The notes under the pieces are model-generated. The model was not told where the DNA came from and did not search any database. It saw nothing but the letters and a program-made list of their open reading frames with translations. Positions 18,333-25,904 of a DNA stretch of 64,000 nucleotides are shown piece after piece (within the stretch, counting starts at the first letter, position 1; each line of letters begins with the position of its first letter). A program made the translations under genes and the position numbers. Source of the DNA: JAKACA01 sp049510975 (lineage in GTDB: Bacteria > Actinomycetota > Acidimicrobiia > Acidimicrobiales > Bog-793); NCBI GenBank assembly GCA_049510975.1, contig JBEKYM010000014.1, positions 11,134 through 75,133 on the forward strand, given 5' to 3'.

Positions 18333-19052
18333 TCAGAGTCCGCCGCCGCCGGGGTCGCCGGCGCCGCCGTTTCGGGCCGTCCCACCGCTGGCGAGCAACC
18401 TGCGGGCGTCGTCGGCGACGGCGTTCGTGAGCTCGCAGAGGAGGTCGAGGCGCTCGGCGTGATGCTCGGCGTCGAGCAGCCGAAAGCGGTCGAGCGCCGT
18501 CAGGGGCGCGAGCGCGCACCAGGCCCACGCCTCGTCGGCGCCTCGAACCACGTCGGCCCCGCCGCTTTCGCCGATCGCACCGTCGGCGGCCCGTCCGTAG
18601 CGGCCCAGGGGCCGGGAAGGGTCGAGGGGCGAGTCCGCTCCGAGCTCGGACAGCAGCGCCCAGGCGCGCCTCACTGATGCCTCGGCGCGGACGACGAGAG
18701 CGGGTTCGGCCTCCTCCTCGTTGGCGTCGATCTCCACGACGGCGATCGGGTACGGGTCGTCCGGCAGCCACTCCAGCACACGAAGGCGGGATGTTCCGCG
18801 GCAAACGAGGGCATATCGACCGCCGGGGAGCTCGCTCGAGTCGACGATGACGGCGACCGTTCCGACGTTGACACGCGAGTCGCCTCCACCGACCTCGCGT
18901 CCCCGCTCGATCAGTACGACGCCAAAGGCGCCATCGCCTCCGAGACACTCGTTGATCATGACGCGGTAACGCTCCTCGAAGACGTGAAGCGGGAGCAGCG
19001 ATCCGGGCAGGAGCACGTTCTCGAGGGGGAACATCGCGAGCCGGCGGGTCAC
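18333..19052 (-). CDS. LON substrate-binding (N-terminal) domain protein
   Basis: The product (239 aa) carries only the N-terminal domain of Lon protease (PF02190 type), without ATPase or protease parts. LAMFPLENVLLPGSLLPLHVFEERYRVM at residues 5-32 is the signature, followed by beta strands with FGVVLIERG and GTVAVIVDS. The family is thought to bind proteins or ligands; the role is unestablished. The C-terminus is Gly-rich (GGTARNGGAGDPGGGGL). GTG at 19052 is preferred because it overlaps the upstream hydrolase stop as GTGA, while longer frames upstream read through that gene. It is the last gene of the four-gene Nudix-GNAT-hydrolase-LON operon. Confidence 0.82.
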   Translation of the reverse strand: MTRRLAMFPLENVLLPGSLLPLHVFEERYRVMINECLGGDGAFGVVLIERGREVGGGDSRVNVGTVAVIVDSSELPGGRYALVCRGTSRLRVLEWLPDDPYPIAVVEIDANEEEAEPALVVRAEASVRRAWALLSELGADSPLDPSRPLGRYGRAADGAIGESGGADVVRGADEAWAWCALAPLTALDRFRLLDAEHHAERLDLLCELTNAVADDARRLLASGGTARNGGAGDPGGGGL

Positions 19053-19813
19053 GACGGATCGGCGCTCAAGTACTTCGCCAAGAAACCCTCGCTCGCCACG
19101 AACTCCTCCTCCGGCACCGCACCATGTGAGCCGACGGAAGCGTGCAGCCGCTTGTCGTTGGAGCCGAGCGCATCGAAGAGTGCGAAGGCGGTGTCGCGGG
19201 CGAAGAGATCGTCGTCCCACTGCACGAGGAAGAGCACCGGGCAGCTCACCTGCGGGGCGTCAGCCTCAATCCTGGCCCGCGTCGGCCCGGTCATGCCCAT
19301 GAGGCCGAGCACCGCTACGGCCATGCGTGGTTCGGCGGCGACGAACGGGAGACCAAGGATGGTGCCCATCGACAGCCCCCAGAACCCAACGGGGCCCGCG
19401 CCGACGGCGTCGAGGGACTGCACGGCGTCCACCGTCGCGACATAGTCGGCCACCATCTCGTCGGTCATCCGGTCGTCGCTCGACCACACCTGGGCAAAGT
19501 GCAGGAACACTGCTCGCGAGCCAGCTTCTGGACCCTCGCCGCGGCGGTCACCGTGCACGGGTCCGTCGATGGCGGCGGCGGCATACCCGCGGTGCCTGAC
19601 GAGACGTCGGGCCATCGACACGACATAGTCCTGGCGCTTGTTGCCCGATGCTCCGTGCCCGAGGACGACGAGTGGGCACGGCCCCGCTCCACCGATCGGC
19701 GTCCAGAGCATGCCCGGAACCCTGCGTCCCTCGCGATCAAGATCGAAACGCCGCTCCCGCACGCCATGGCTTTCGCCGTCGGTCAGCACCGTCATCGTCT
19801 GACGATTGGTCAC
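19049..19813 (-). CDS. Alpha/beta hydrolase, dienelactone hydrolase-like
   Basis: The product is 254 aa. The first strand and oxyanion region are PLVVLGHGASGNKRQDY near residues 47-63. The nucleophile elbow GFWGLSMGT (Ser near 151) is preceded by a helix, CPVLFLVQWDDDLF holds the probable acid, and VGSHGAVP holds the probable catalytic His. These fit the dienelactone hydrolase/acyl peptidase-like group of serine hydrolases. The substrate is unknown. The GTG start overlaps the GNAT stop (GTGA), and its stop overlaps the LON-domain gene, so all are co-translated. Confidence 0.8.
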   Translation of the reverse strand: MTNRQTMTVLTDGESHGVRERRFDLDREGRRVPGMLWTPIGGAGPCPLVVLGHGASGNKRQDYVVSMARRLVRHRGYAAAAIDGPVHGDRRGEGPEAGSRAVFLHFAQVWSSDDRMTDEMVADYVATVDAVQSLDAVGAGPVGFWGLSMGTILGLPFVAAEPRMAVAVLGLMGMTGPTRARIEADAPQVSCPVLFLVQWDDDLFARDTAFALFDALGSNDKRLHASVGSHGAVPEEEFVASEGFLAKYLSADPS

Positions 19814-20295
19814 GGGCGGCGGTAACGGTAGACGTTCGTCTCTCGAGCTTCGAAACCCATCCGCACGTACAGCCGGTTGGCCGCTTCGCGAGAGGGCCGC
19901 GAGGTGAGGTCGACCGATGGGACTCCGGCTCGTTCTGCGGCTTCGAGGGCGGCATTGACCAAGGCGGCGCCGGCGCCGGCACCGCGCGCCGACCCGTCGA
20001 CGACCACGTCCTCGATGACGGCCCGCAGCCCCGTCGGAATCCGGTACACGATGAGCGTGAGCGTGCCGACTACTGGCCGCTCATCGTTGTCGAGCCGGCA
20101 CACGAAGAGCGTGGAGCCCGGAGCAGATGCGACGGCGGAGAGCTCCTCAGCCGACGGCGGCGGCGCGCTCGAGGAGAGCTGGGGGATCAGGCCGGCGATA
20201 GCTGCGACGAGGTCGGGGGTGACCTCGGACACGGTCTCGACCGTGACCGGCGCCGGCCGATCGGGAGATGGCCGAAGGTCCTCGGACGGCGTCAT
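19810..20295 (-). CDS. GNAT-family N-acetyltransferase
   Basis: The product (161 aa) transfers an acyl group from acyl-CoA to an unknown amine. The acetyl-CoA binding signature is IEDVVVDGSARGAGAGAALV (motif A, about residues 90-110). ASREAANRLYVRMGF-like sequence (here PSREAANRLYVRMGFEARET) forms motif B near the end. The ATG at 20295 overlaps the Nudix stop as ATGA. An open frame upstream to 20535 only reads the Nudix gene in another frame and is not used. GTLTLIVYRIPTG is the beta strand before the cofactor site, a pattern shared with small-molecule acetyltransferases. Confidence 0.85.
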   Translation of the reverse strand: MTPSEDLRPSPDRPAPVTVETVSEVTPDLVAAIAGLIPQLSSSAPPPSAEELSAVASAPGSTLFVCRLDNDERPVVGTLTLIVYRIPTGLRAVIEDVVVDGSARGAGAGAALVNAALEAAERAGVPSVDLTSRPSREAANRLYVRMGFEARETNVYRYRRP

Positions 20296-21089
20296 GATTG
20301 GCCCCCGGCTGGCCGGCCGTCGCCGGCTGGCCGGCTGTCGCCGGCTGGCTGGCTGTCGTTGGCGGGTTCGTTGGCCTCCGGCTCGGGCTTGCGCCAAACC
20401 GGCTGTCGTGGCCGGTCGAACAGGACCTCGACCTGCTCGTTGCGGATCGCCTTGAACGCGTGCTCCTTCCACAGGCCGGCGCCGGCGAGCGGGCTCGGGA
20501 GGTTGCCCTCGGCAAACCACCCGACGTCTCTGCACTCGAGCGGGTGCGCCCGAAGCTCGCCACCGATCGGTCGCAGTTGGAAGACGAGCGAGTAGAGCGG
20601 GATCTGGGTGATGCCGATGCGGAGACCGTCGAGGACCATGATCAACCGGACGACCTCGACGTCGATGCCCGTCTCCTCGCGGACTTCCTTCACCGCCACC
20701 TCAGCGGCTGAGTACCCGACGTCGGCCCAGCCTGTCGGGTACAGCCACACGCCTGAGTCTCCTCGCTGGACGAGCAGGATCTCCCCGTCGTCGTTGCCGA
20801 CGACGGCCCCGACGGCCACCTTCGGCGTGACGTAGCCGGGAACCCCGGAACCGACCGCCTTCAGCCACTCCTGCACGTAGCCTGCCGCATCTTCATGGGA
20901 GCCCGGTTGCCCGTCGCGTGCGAGCGCCGTGGCGGCGGCGGCGCGGATCTCTCCCGCCACGTTGAGAATCTCCTCGAAGCGCTCCCGCTCGTACAGGCTC
21001 TCGGTGAACCCGAGTCCGGTCCGCGCGATCGCCGCTAGTGCCTCGCCCCAACGTACGAGGTCACGGGTCGAGGCTGTTTCGTCCGCCAC
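20292..21089 (-). CDS. Nudix hydrolase with N-terminal helical domain
   Basis: The product is 265 aa. The N-terminal helical part (residues 1-75, DLVRWGEALAAIARTGLGFT) matches the NUDIX_N domain found with ADP-ribose/NDP-sugar type hydrolases. The catalytic Nudix box is GWADVGYSAAEVAVKEVREETGI, about residues 123-145, with the expected REVREETG-type Glu cluster. Strands TPKVAVGAVVGNDDGEILLV precede it. The last 25 residues are a repeat tail (DSQPAGDSRPAGDGRPAGG) encoded by three 18-bp tandem repeats. The start is GTG at 21089. It is the first gene of the four-gene operon; the exact nucleotide substrate cannot be read. Confidence 0.85.
   Translation of the reverse strand: MADETASTRDLVRWGEALAAIARTGLGFTESLYERERFEEILNVAGEIRAAAATALARDGQPGSHEDAAGYVQEWLKAVGSGVPGYVTPKVAVGAVVGNDDGEILLVQRGDSGVWLYPTGWADVGYSAAEVAVKEVREETGIDVEVVRLIMVLDGLRIGITQIPLYSLVFQLRPIGGELRAHPLECRDVGWFAEGNLPSPLAGAGLWKEHAFKAIRNEQVEVLFDRPRQPVWRKPEPEANEPANDSQPAGDSRPAGDGRPAGGQS
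20305..20358. repeat. Three 18-bp tandem repeats at the 3' end of the Nudix gene
   Basis: Copies at 20305-20322, 20323-20340 and 20341-20358 share the pattern CCGGCTGGCYGGCYGTCG and differ at one or two bases. On the coding strand they encode DSQPAG, DSRPAG and DGRPAG. The period is a whole number of codons, so the array lengthens the protein tail without a frameshift and lies 10 nt from the start of the downstream GNAT gene. Confidence 0.85.
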
Positions 21090-21150
21090 GGCACATGACG
21101 CTAACCCGAGGAGCTGCCCGTCCGGTGCCGCCTTGTCGAGCTGAGCAACC

Positions 21151-22560
21151 CTACAGCTGAGGCACGTTCGAGAGTTTCAGCAGTCTCGCCGCGCCTTGGA
21201 GCCTCGACGGCCGAGACAGGTTCGACTGCCTGCTCGGCGGCCACGATGCCTTTCTCGCAAGCAGGTGTCGAAGATCGATCTGCAGGACCTCGAGCGAACG
21301 CTCCATCGCCCTGCCGACGCCCCGGAGCGTCGCGCCGGTGGTCCTGTCGACCCCGGCGGCCAGGTGTTTGCTCAGCCGGTTGAGCGGGGCCGCCAGCAGA
21401 CCTGCGGGGAGGCGGGCGGCCAAGTTCGCCAAGCTCGAGGCGACGCCGCCTGTCGCGGCCGTAACGACTCCGAGCAGGCGATGCAGGCCAGCCGTTACCG
21501 CCCCGACGCTTCCGATCGGGCGCGCCGCAGTCGTCGACCTGAGGACGGGCGAGCCGCTGGGGCGGTGCCGCGCCTTGTTGCCGGCGGCGGGTTCGCCGCT
21601 GGCACCTCCGACGTCGGAACTGCCGGCCTCAGGACCGGCGCGTCGCGCCGGTGGACTGCCGCGGTAGGCGGTCAGCGACGGCACCGACTCGTGAGCGGTT
21701 CGGCTGCCGGACGATGCCAGGCTGGCGAGTCCGGAGGCGGCGGGACGGGTGCCGACGACCGAGGACGCCGTGCCGGCAGGAGCGGAGGCCGCCACGATGG
21801 CGGACGCTGCCACGATGGCGGTGGTCACCACGGCAGCCGCCGCCCCGCTGATGGCGCCGGGCGAGAAGGTCGTGGCGACAGCTCGGGCCGAGGCTGCGAG
21901 GCTTCTGGCTCCCGACTCGAGGCGACGGAGCGCCCTCCAGACGAGATACAGCGGCGTGAAGACGACGCCGAGGGCGCCCTCGGCTCGAGCCAGTTGCAGA
22001 TACTCCTGTTTGAGGGAGCGGCGCGCGCGGAAGAGGAGGGTTTCGACGGTCGACACCTCGACGCCGGAGTGCTGGGCGATCTGCTGATAGGTCCAGTTCC
22101 TGCCCTCGCGCAGCTCCAGCACTTCCCGATGCCGGTCGGAGAGGTTCCCAAGGGCGCGGGACAACAGGTCGCGGTCGCCGAGGCGATCGACAACGAGCTC
22201 CGGGTCATTTCCGGAGACAGGCAGGAGAGCGTGTAGGTCGTTCTCGTCGAGCGGTGCGGAACGGTTGCTCCGGCGTTGGGCGTCGATGCAGAGGTGGAGG
22301 GCGATGACCGTCAGCCAGGGGTAGAAGCGGCGGTCGCCGGCGAAGTCGGGCAGGGCTTGAAAGGCACGGGCGAACGTTTCCTGCACGGCGTCTTCGGCCT
22401 CTGCGGTGTCCTGCAAGCGTCGCAGGCAGAACGAGTAGAGCCGGTCCCGGTAGTGCACGTAGAGGTGTTCGAAGGCGTCGGCATCGCCCTGTTGGGCACG
22501 CTCGACGAGCGTGCGGTCTCGCTCCAGGTCGACGTTGCCGTCCGTATTGCTCGTGCGCAT
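21151..22560 (-). CDS. ECF-type RNA polymerase sigma factor with C-terminal membrane-segment extension
   Basis: The product is 469 aa. Region sigma2 is about residues 28-95 (AFEHLYVHYRDRLYSF, AVQETFARAFQALPDF). Region sigma4 is about 130-185 (LSDRHREVLELREGRNWTY, then VEVSTVETLLFRARR). A normal ECF factor would end near 190. Here the chain goes on for 280 residues with a hydrophobic Ala/Val segment at about 236-262 (AAAAVVTTAIVAASAIVAAS), a Ser/Pro/Gly-rich linker, and a basic amphipathic tail. Such extensions occur in some ECF groups and may act as a built-in anti-sigma or membrane tether. No separate anti-sigma gene is adjacent. The ATG at 22560 gives a normal sigma2. Confidence 0.85.
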   Translation of the reverse strand: MRTSNTDGNVDLERDRTLVERAQQGDADAFEHLYVHYRDRLYSFCLRRLQDTAEAEDAVQETFARAFQALPDFAGDRRFYPWLTVIALHLCIDAQRRSNRSAPLDENDLHALLPVSGNDPELVVDRLGDRDLLSRALGNLSDRHREVLELREGRNWTYQQIAQHSGVEVSTVETLLFRARRSLKQEYLQLARAEGALGVVFTPLYLVWRALRRLESGARSLAASARAVATTFSPGAISGAAAAVVTTAIVAASAIVAASAPAGTASSVVGTRPAASGLASLASSGSRTAHESVPSLTAYRGSPPARRAGPEAGSSDVGGASGEPAAGNKARHRPSGSPVLRSTTAARPIGSVGAVTAGLHRLLGVVTAATGGVASSLANLAARLPAGLLAAPLNRLSKHLAAGVDRTTGATLRGVGRAMERSLEVLQIDLRHLLARKASWPPSRQSNLSRPSRLQGAARLLKLSNVPQL

Positions 22561-22980
22561 TCCTCATCGCCTCGGGAGGGTGGTGGAGGCCCGTACCTAC
22601 CCAGAAAGCTGCGTGCCCACACGCGTCGGGCGCCATCCAGCGCTGCTGGGCTGGCGTCCCGGCTCGTCGTTTAGCCGAAGGGAGGCGGGGCACCTCATCA
22701 GGATGCAATCCGACCCGCCCGGCGAGCCCGTTCCGATCGAACCCATACCGATCGACCCCGGCCCGATCGTCCCCGAACCCGGTGATCCCAGGCCGATCGT
22801 GCCCGACCCGATCATTCCGGGTCCGACGGACCCGCTCGGTGATCCGCCGCCGATCGAGCCGCGGGTTTGAGCGCTCTGAACGCCGCCCGCGGGCGCTGAA
22901 GGGCGACGCCGACCGCCTCAACAGCGCGCCGCGCCCCTCGGGCTTGTGCGGTGGGCATCCGGCGACTCTGATGGTGTGCC
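22561..22980. other. 420-nt interval upstream of the sigma factor and ridA
   Basis: This is the divergent region between the ECF sigma gene (minus) and ridA (plus). It should hold the sigma gene's promoter. The only coding candidate is the small proline-rich frame at 22703-22870, listed separately. No palindromic operator or clear -35/-10 pair stands out to the eye. Confidence 0.3.
22703..22870 (+). CDS. Possible 55-aa proline-rich repeat protein
   Basis: The ATG at 22703 opens a 55-codon frame ending TGA at 22870. The peptide is built of PIxP units: MQSDPPGEPVPIEPIPIDPG, then similar PIVPEPGDP, PIVPDP, PIIPGP and PPPIEP blocks. Purine-rich AAGGGAGGCGGGG lies about 12-25 nt upstream, which is too far for an ideal ribosome binding site. 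The opposite strand would read as a Gly/Ser/Ile-rich string, so repetitive DNA alone could produce this frame. Short Pro-Ile-Asp/Glu peptides are seen as hypothetical proteins in actinobacteria, but I cannot assign a function. Confidence 0.35.
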   Translation: MQSDPPGEPVPIEPIPIDPGPIVPEPGDPRPIVPDPIIPGPTDPLGDPPPIEPRV

Positions 22981-23415
22981 ATGGAGCGCCGGAGCGCCAG
23001 GTCGGGTTCGCCGTTCGAGGAGACGATCGGTTTCTCGCGGGCGGTGCGAGTCGGCGACCGCGTCATCGTGTCCGGCACCGGGCCGATCTGGCCTGACGGG
23101 TCTTGCGACCCGGACGCCGGCGTGCAGGCCAGGCGTTGTCTGGAGATCATCGCCGCCAGCCTCGAAGAGCTCGGGAGCTCGCTCGACGATGTTGTGAGGA
23201 CGCGGATGTATCTCGTGACGGCCGGGGACGCCGGACCAGTCGGGCGAGCACATGCCCGAGCCTTCGGAGCAGCGCGGCCAGCTGCCACCATGGTGGTCAT
23301 CGCAGCATTGCTGGACCCGCGCTGGCGAGTGGAGATCGAGGCGGAGGCCATCGTCGACTCAGGCCCGGCAAGCGCCGGCGCTGATCCGCCGCCTACGGTG
23401 GCGGACCGGGAGTGA
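22981..23415 (+). CDS. RidA/YjgF-family protein
   Basis: The product is 144 aa. RidA proteins hydrolyse reactive enamine/imine intermediates made by PLP enzymes. The fold is visible from the FSRAVRVGDRVIVSGTGPIW strand pair (residues 19-38), then a helix with CLEIIAASLEELGSSLDDVVRTRMYLV, and AFGAARPAATMVVIAALLDPRWRVEIEAEAI at the end. The catalytic Arg of true RidA lies in a region here read as MYLVTAGD...GRAHARAFG, so activity is not certain. ATG at 22981 is used. Its stop overlaps the GTG of the Smr gene. Confidence 0.85.
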   Translation: MERRSARSGSPFEETIGFSRAVRVGDRVIVSGTGPIWPDGSCDPDAGVQARRCLEIIAASLEELGSSLDDVVRTRMYLVTAGDAGPVGRAHARAFGAARPAATMVVIAALLDPRWRVEIEAEAIVDSGPASAGADPPPTVADRE

Positions 23416-23669
23416 GAAAGCTCAAGCTCGATCTCCACGACATCTACAACCGCGGCAGCGACATCGACGCCGCCCTCCGAGCGATCATCGACGAGGCCGT
23501 GCGCGTCAAAGCCGGCGAAGTCGAGATCATCCCCGGCAAGGGGAGCGGCGCACTGAAGAAACGCGTCCTCCGCTTCCTCGATGAGGACGACATCAAGCCG
23601 CTGTACCACCGCGTCGAGAAGGACTCGAAGAACTTCGGTCGCATCTTCGTGCACTTCCGCTGGAAGTGA
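23412..23669 (+). CDS. Smr-domain small protein
   Basis: The product (85 aa) consists of a single Smr (small MutS-related) domain. The N-terminal LKLDLHDIYNRGSDIDAAL stretch corresponds to the LDLHG strand and first helix. EVEIIPGKGSGALKKRVLRF corresponds to the conserved I-x-GKG-x-x-x-L loop and helix, and FGRIFVHFRWK is the last strand. Stand-alone Smr domains are reported as nucleic-acid-binding or nuclease modules. The GTG start overlaps the ridA stop as GTGA, so the two are co-translated. The pairing's biological meaning is not known. Confidence 0.82.
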   Translation: MRKLKLDLHDIYNRGSDIDAALRAIIDEAVRVKAGEVEIIPGKGSGALKKRVLRFLDEDDIKPLYHRVEKDSKNFGRIFVHFRWK

Positions 23670-24276
23670 GCAGGAGCGCCGTCGCCGACCGCTGCGCCGG
23701 GCCGGCCCTACGGCGTCCCCGGCGTCGATCGATCGGGCGGCACGAGGGGTGAAGCTCGACCCACCCGACCGGCTCGACGCCTCCGGTGCTCCCGCCACCG
23801 AGGTTGCCGCCCGGACGAAGCCGCCGTCAGTCGACCGCAATCGACGGCCGGCGGCGCGCGACGCTCCTTGGCGAGTTGTTCCAACAGCAACCGAGCCGAC
23901 GAGCGATCACCCCGACCGAACCGGTCGCCGTGACGCGCCGTCGCACCGGCTGAGAGCGGGGAATCCCAACCGGTGCGACGGTGGCCGTCAGGTCGGTGTC
24001 CGACGCCCCCGGGCCCTCGGCCGCAGCCAGGCACGAGCCGGCGCCGGAGATCGGCGGGCGCCGGCACCAGCACCGGCTCGCGCTGAGCGAGGGCGACGGG
24101 GGCTCCGGACACTTCGGCCCGCGAGGGGTATCAGAGGTTGATGCCAAGGCTGTGCGTCCTTCGTCACCGTTCTTCGGCGACGCGCACGTGCTACGGCGCG
24201 GGCCGTCCTAACGGTGATGGAACGACCGGGGAGGGCATTTCTTGCGCGCGAGCGAGACAACACTGCGCGCTCCGGC
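23670..24276. other. 607-nt interval without a convincing gene
   Basis: This stretch lies between convergent smr and larE. Open frames exist on both strands, the best being minus 23708-24112 (134 codons, Arg/Gly/Pro-rich). None has a recognisable domain, a clear ribosome binding site or an obvious advantage over its shadow frames. The main structured element is the 12-bp inverted repeat at 23938-23981. The interval could hold a degraded gene or a non-coding RNA; the sequence alone does not decide. Confidence 0.4.
23938..23981. terminator. Perfect 12-bp inverted repeat between smr and larE
   Basis: CCGTCGCACCGG (23938-23949) pairs perfectly with CCGGTGCGACGG (23970-23981) around a 20-nt loop containing a further GGGG/CCC clip. 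It lies between two convergent genes and could be a two-way transcription stop, an RNA structure or a protein site. It lacks a T-tract and is about 270 nt from smr and 300 nt from larE. Confidence 0.35.
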
Positions 24277-25095
24277 TCACGACGGCCGAGCGACCTCGTT
24301 CAAGTTGCCGGAACGAAGACCCTCGAGGTCGATCGTGACGTACTTGTAGCCGGCCGCTCGCACGGCGGCGACGACAGCTTGGCGGGCCCGCAGCGCCTGC
24401 TCGAGATCGTCGAGCGGGAGCTCGAGGCGGGCGAGCTCGCCGTAATGCCGGACCCGCAGGGCGCCGAAACCCAACGCCCGCAAGCCACTCTCGGCATGAG
24501 CCACCTGGCTGAGCACGCCGATGGTCACGCGAGTTCCGTACGGCACACGGGAGGCGAGGCAGGCTGCCGCCGGCTTGTCGGCCGTTCGCAGGCCGAGCTC
24601 GCGCGAGAGCCCCCGAACGTCGGACTTGGCGAGCCCCGCCTCCAGCAAGGGGAAGCGAGCTCCACGCTGCGCAGCCGCTTGCTGGCCGGGACGGTGGTCG
24701 GACAGGTCGTCGAGGTTGACGCCGAGCACGGCCACCCCACCAGTGGAGGAGGCGATGGGCTCGAGGGCGCCCATGAGCTCGGTCTTGCAGTGGTAGCAGC
24801 GGTCCATGCTGTTGCGTGCGTAGGCCTCGTTCGCCAGTTCGCTGGTGGCCACGGGTCGCCAGTCGAGGTCCCATTCGGCGGCCAATGCCTCACAGTCGGC
24901 CAGCTCCTCTGGGGCAAGCGAAGCCGAGACTGCTGTGACACAGATGGCCCGCTCGCGGCCGAGCACTTGTCGAGCGGCGTAGGCGAGCAAGGCCGAGTCT
25001 GCACCCCCGGAGAAACCCACCACGACACTGCCCAACTCCTCCAATATCTGCTCGAGCTTGGCGGCAGCGGGGGCGAGCTCGGAGACGACCTCCAT
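24277..25095 (-). CDS. larE: LarE-type ATP-dependent sulfur transferase (PP-loop family)
   Basis: The product is 272 aa. The PP-loop ATP-binding motif is VVGFSGGADSALLAYAA near residues 25-41. Further LarE-like segments are RNSMDRCYHCKTELM, VLGVNLDDLSDHRPGQQAA and DKPAAACLASRVPYGTRV; the Cys in AACLASR corresponds to the sulfur-donor position of sacrificial LarE enzymes. LarE family members add sulfur to the nickel-pincer nucleotide precursor of lactate racemase. No larB, larC or larA is adjacent. A longer frame to 25623 only reads hemQ out of frame; ATG 25095 is used, 5 nt after the hemQ stop, so the two are probably one transcript. Confidence 0.85.
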   Translation of the reverse strand: MEVVSELAPAAAKLEQILEELGSVVVGFSGGADSALLAYAARQVLGRERAICVTAVSASLAPEELADCEALAAEWDLDWRPVATSELANEAYARNSMDRCYHCKTELMGALEPIASSTGGVAVLGVNLDDLSDHRPGQQAAAQRGARFPLLEAGLAKSDVRGLSRELGLRTADKPAAACLASRVPYGTRVTIGVLSQVAHAESGLRALGFGALRVRHYGELARLELPLDDLEQALRARQAVVAAVRAAGYKYVTIDLEGLRSGNLNEVARPS

Positions 25096-25100
25096 CGGGC

Positions 25101-25838
25101 TCAGAGGACTCCGATGTCGGCGAGCACCTGCTCGGCGTCCCCGACGACGCCAGTCATGAAAGGCCCGAACTCCGCGTAGACCGCCGAGCCCTCGTCGAAG
25201 CGCATCCGGTAGACGCAGTCCTTCAAGTCGTCGATGTGGGCGCCGAACAGCGTGACGGCCCACTCGAAGTCGTCGAGGCCGGTCGACCCGGTGACGAGTT
25301 GCAGCACTCGGCCGCGGAACTCGCGGCCGACGGCGCCGTGGGAGTGCATCAGCTTCAGCCGGTCGTCGTAAGGGAGGGTGTACCAGTTGTCGGCGCCGGG
25401 GAAACGGCGCTTTGACATGGGGTAGAAGCAGAACGCCGGCATGCCCTCGGGCGGCAATACCGGGTAGAGCCTTGCCTGCTTCATCTCTTCCGGCACACCC
25501 TCGGCGTACTCGGAGATCTCCGTCAGCGACACGTACGAGTCGGTGATCTCCAGACCTGCGGCGCTCAGGCCGGTCTGCAACTTCCGCAGGACGTTGAGGT
25601 CCGGGCCGAGACCGAGCACGCACAGATCGGCCTTGTGGCCGATCATCGCAGCGGTGACCACCTGGTGGTCGCTCTTGCGGGCCTCCTCGATGGTGTCGAG
25701 CACGCTGGTGGCCTGTGAGCGACCGCCGCCCTGACCGCCATGCTCTGCCGCAGCGCCGGCGGGAACCCGGCAGAAGAGGTGGACGACGTTCCAGCCGACG
25801 GTCGGTGTCATCGGGACGCGGTCCTGGGGGGAGTTCAC
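25101..25838 (-). CDS. hemQ: Coproheme decarboxylase HemQ (chlorite dismutase-like)
   Basis: The product (245 aa) oxidatively decarboxylates coproheme to heme b in the coproporphyrin-dependent pathway of actinobacteria and firmicutes. The active-site block YPMSKRRFPGADNWYTLP holds the catalytic Tyr (in NWYTLP). The proximal His is in KLMHSHGAVGREFRG. A dimeric alpha/beta barrel pattern is apparent through both halves. The start is either GTG 25838 or ATG 25811 (MTPTVGWNVVHLF), and both keep the domain. A Gly/Gln insert (GAAAEHGGQGGGRSQ) sits near residue 30. It leads the hemQ-larE pair and is divergent from the YkuD gene. Confidence 0.93.
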   Translation of the reverse strand: MNSPQDRVPMTPTVGWNVVHLFCRVPAGAAAEHGGQGGGRSQATSVLDTIEEARKSDHQVVTAAMIGHKADLCVLGLGPDLNVLRKLQTGLSAAGLEITDSYVSLTEISEYAEGVPEEMKQARLYPVLPPEGMPAFCFYPMSKRRFPGADNWYTLPYDDRLKLMHSHGAVGREFRGRVLQLVTGSTGLDDFEWAVTLFGAHIDDLKDCVYRMRFDEGSAVYAEFGPFMTGVVGDAEQVLADIGVL

Positions 25839-25904
25839 GGGGCTCAGTCTAGGGAGACGGCTCTGCAGCCATCCTCCGACACCACAATTCGAGGGCTCGC
25901 AGAT

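Noticed and set aside
23708..24112. 134-codon minus-strand frame in the smr-larE gap
   Set aside because: It is Arg/Gly/Pro-rich with no domain or convincing ribosome binding site, and competing frames of similar length exist on both strands.
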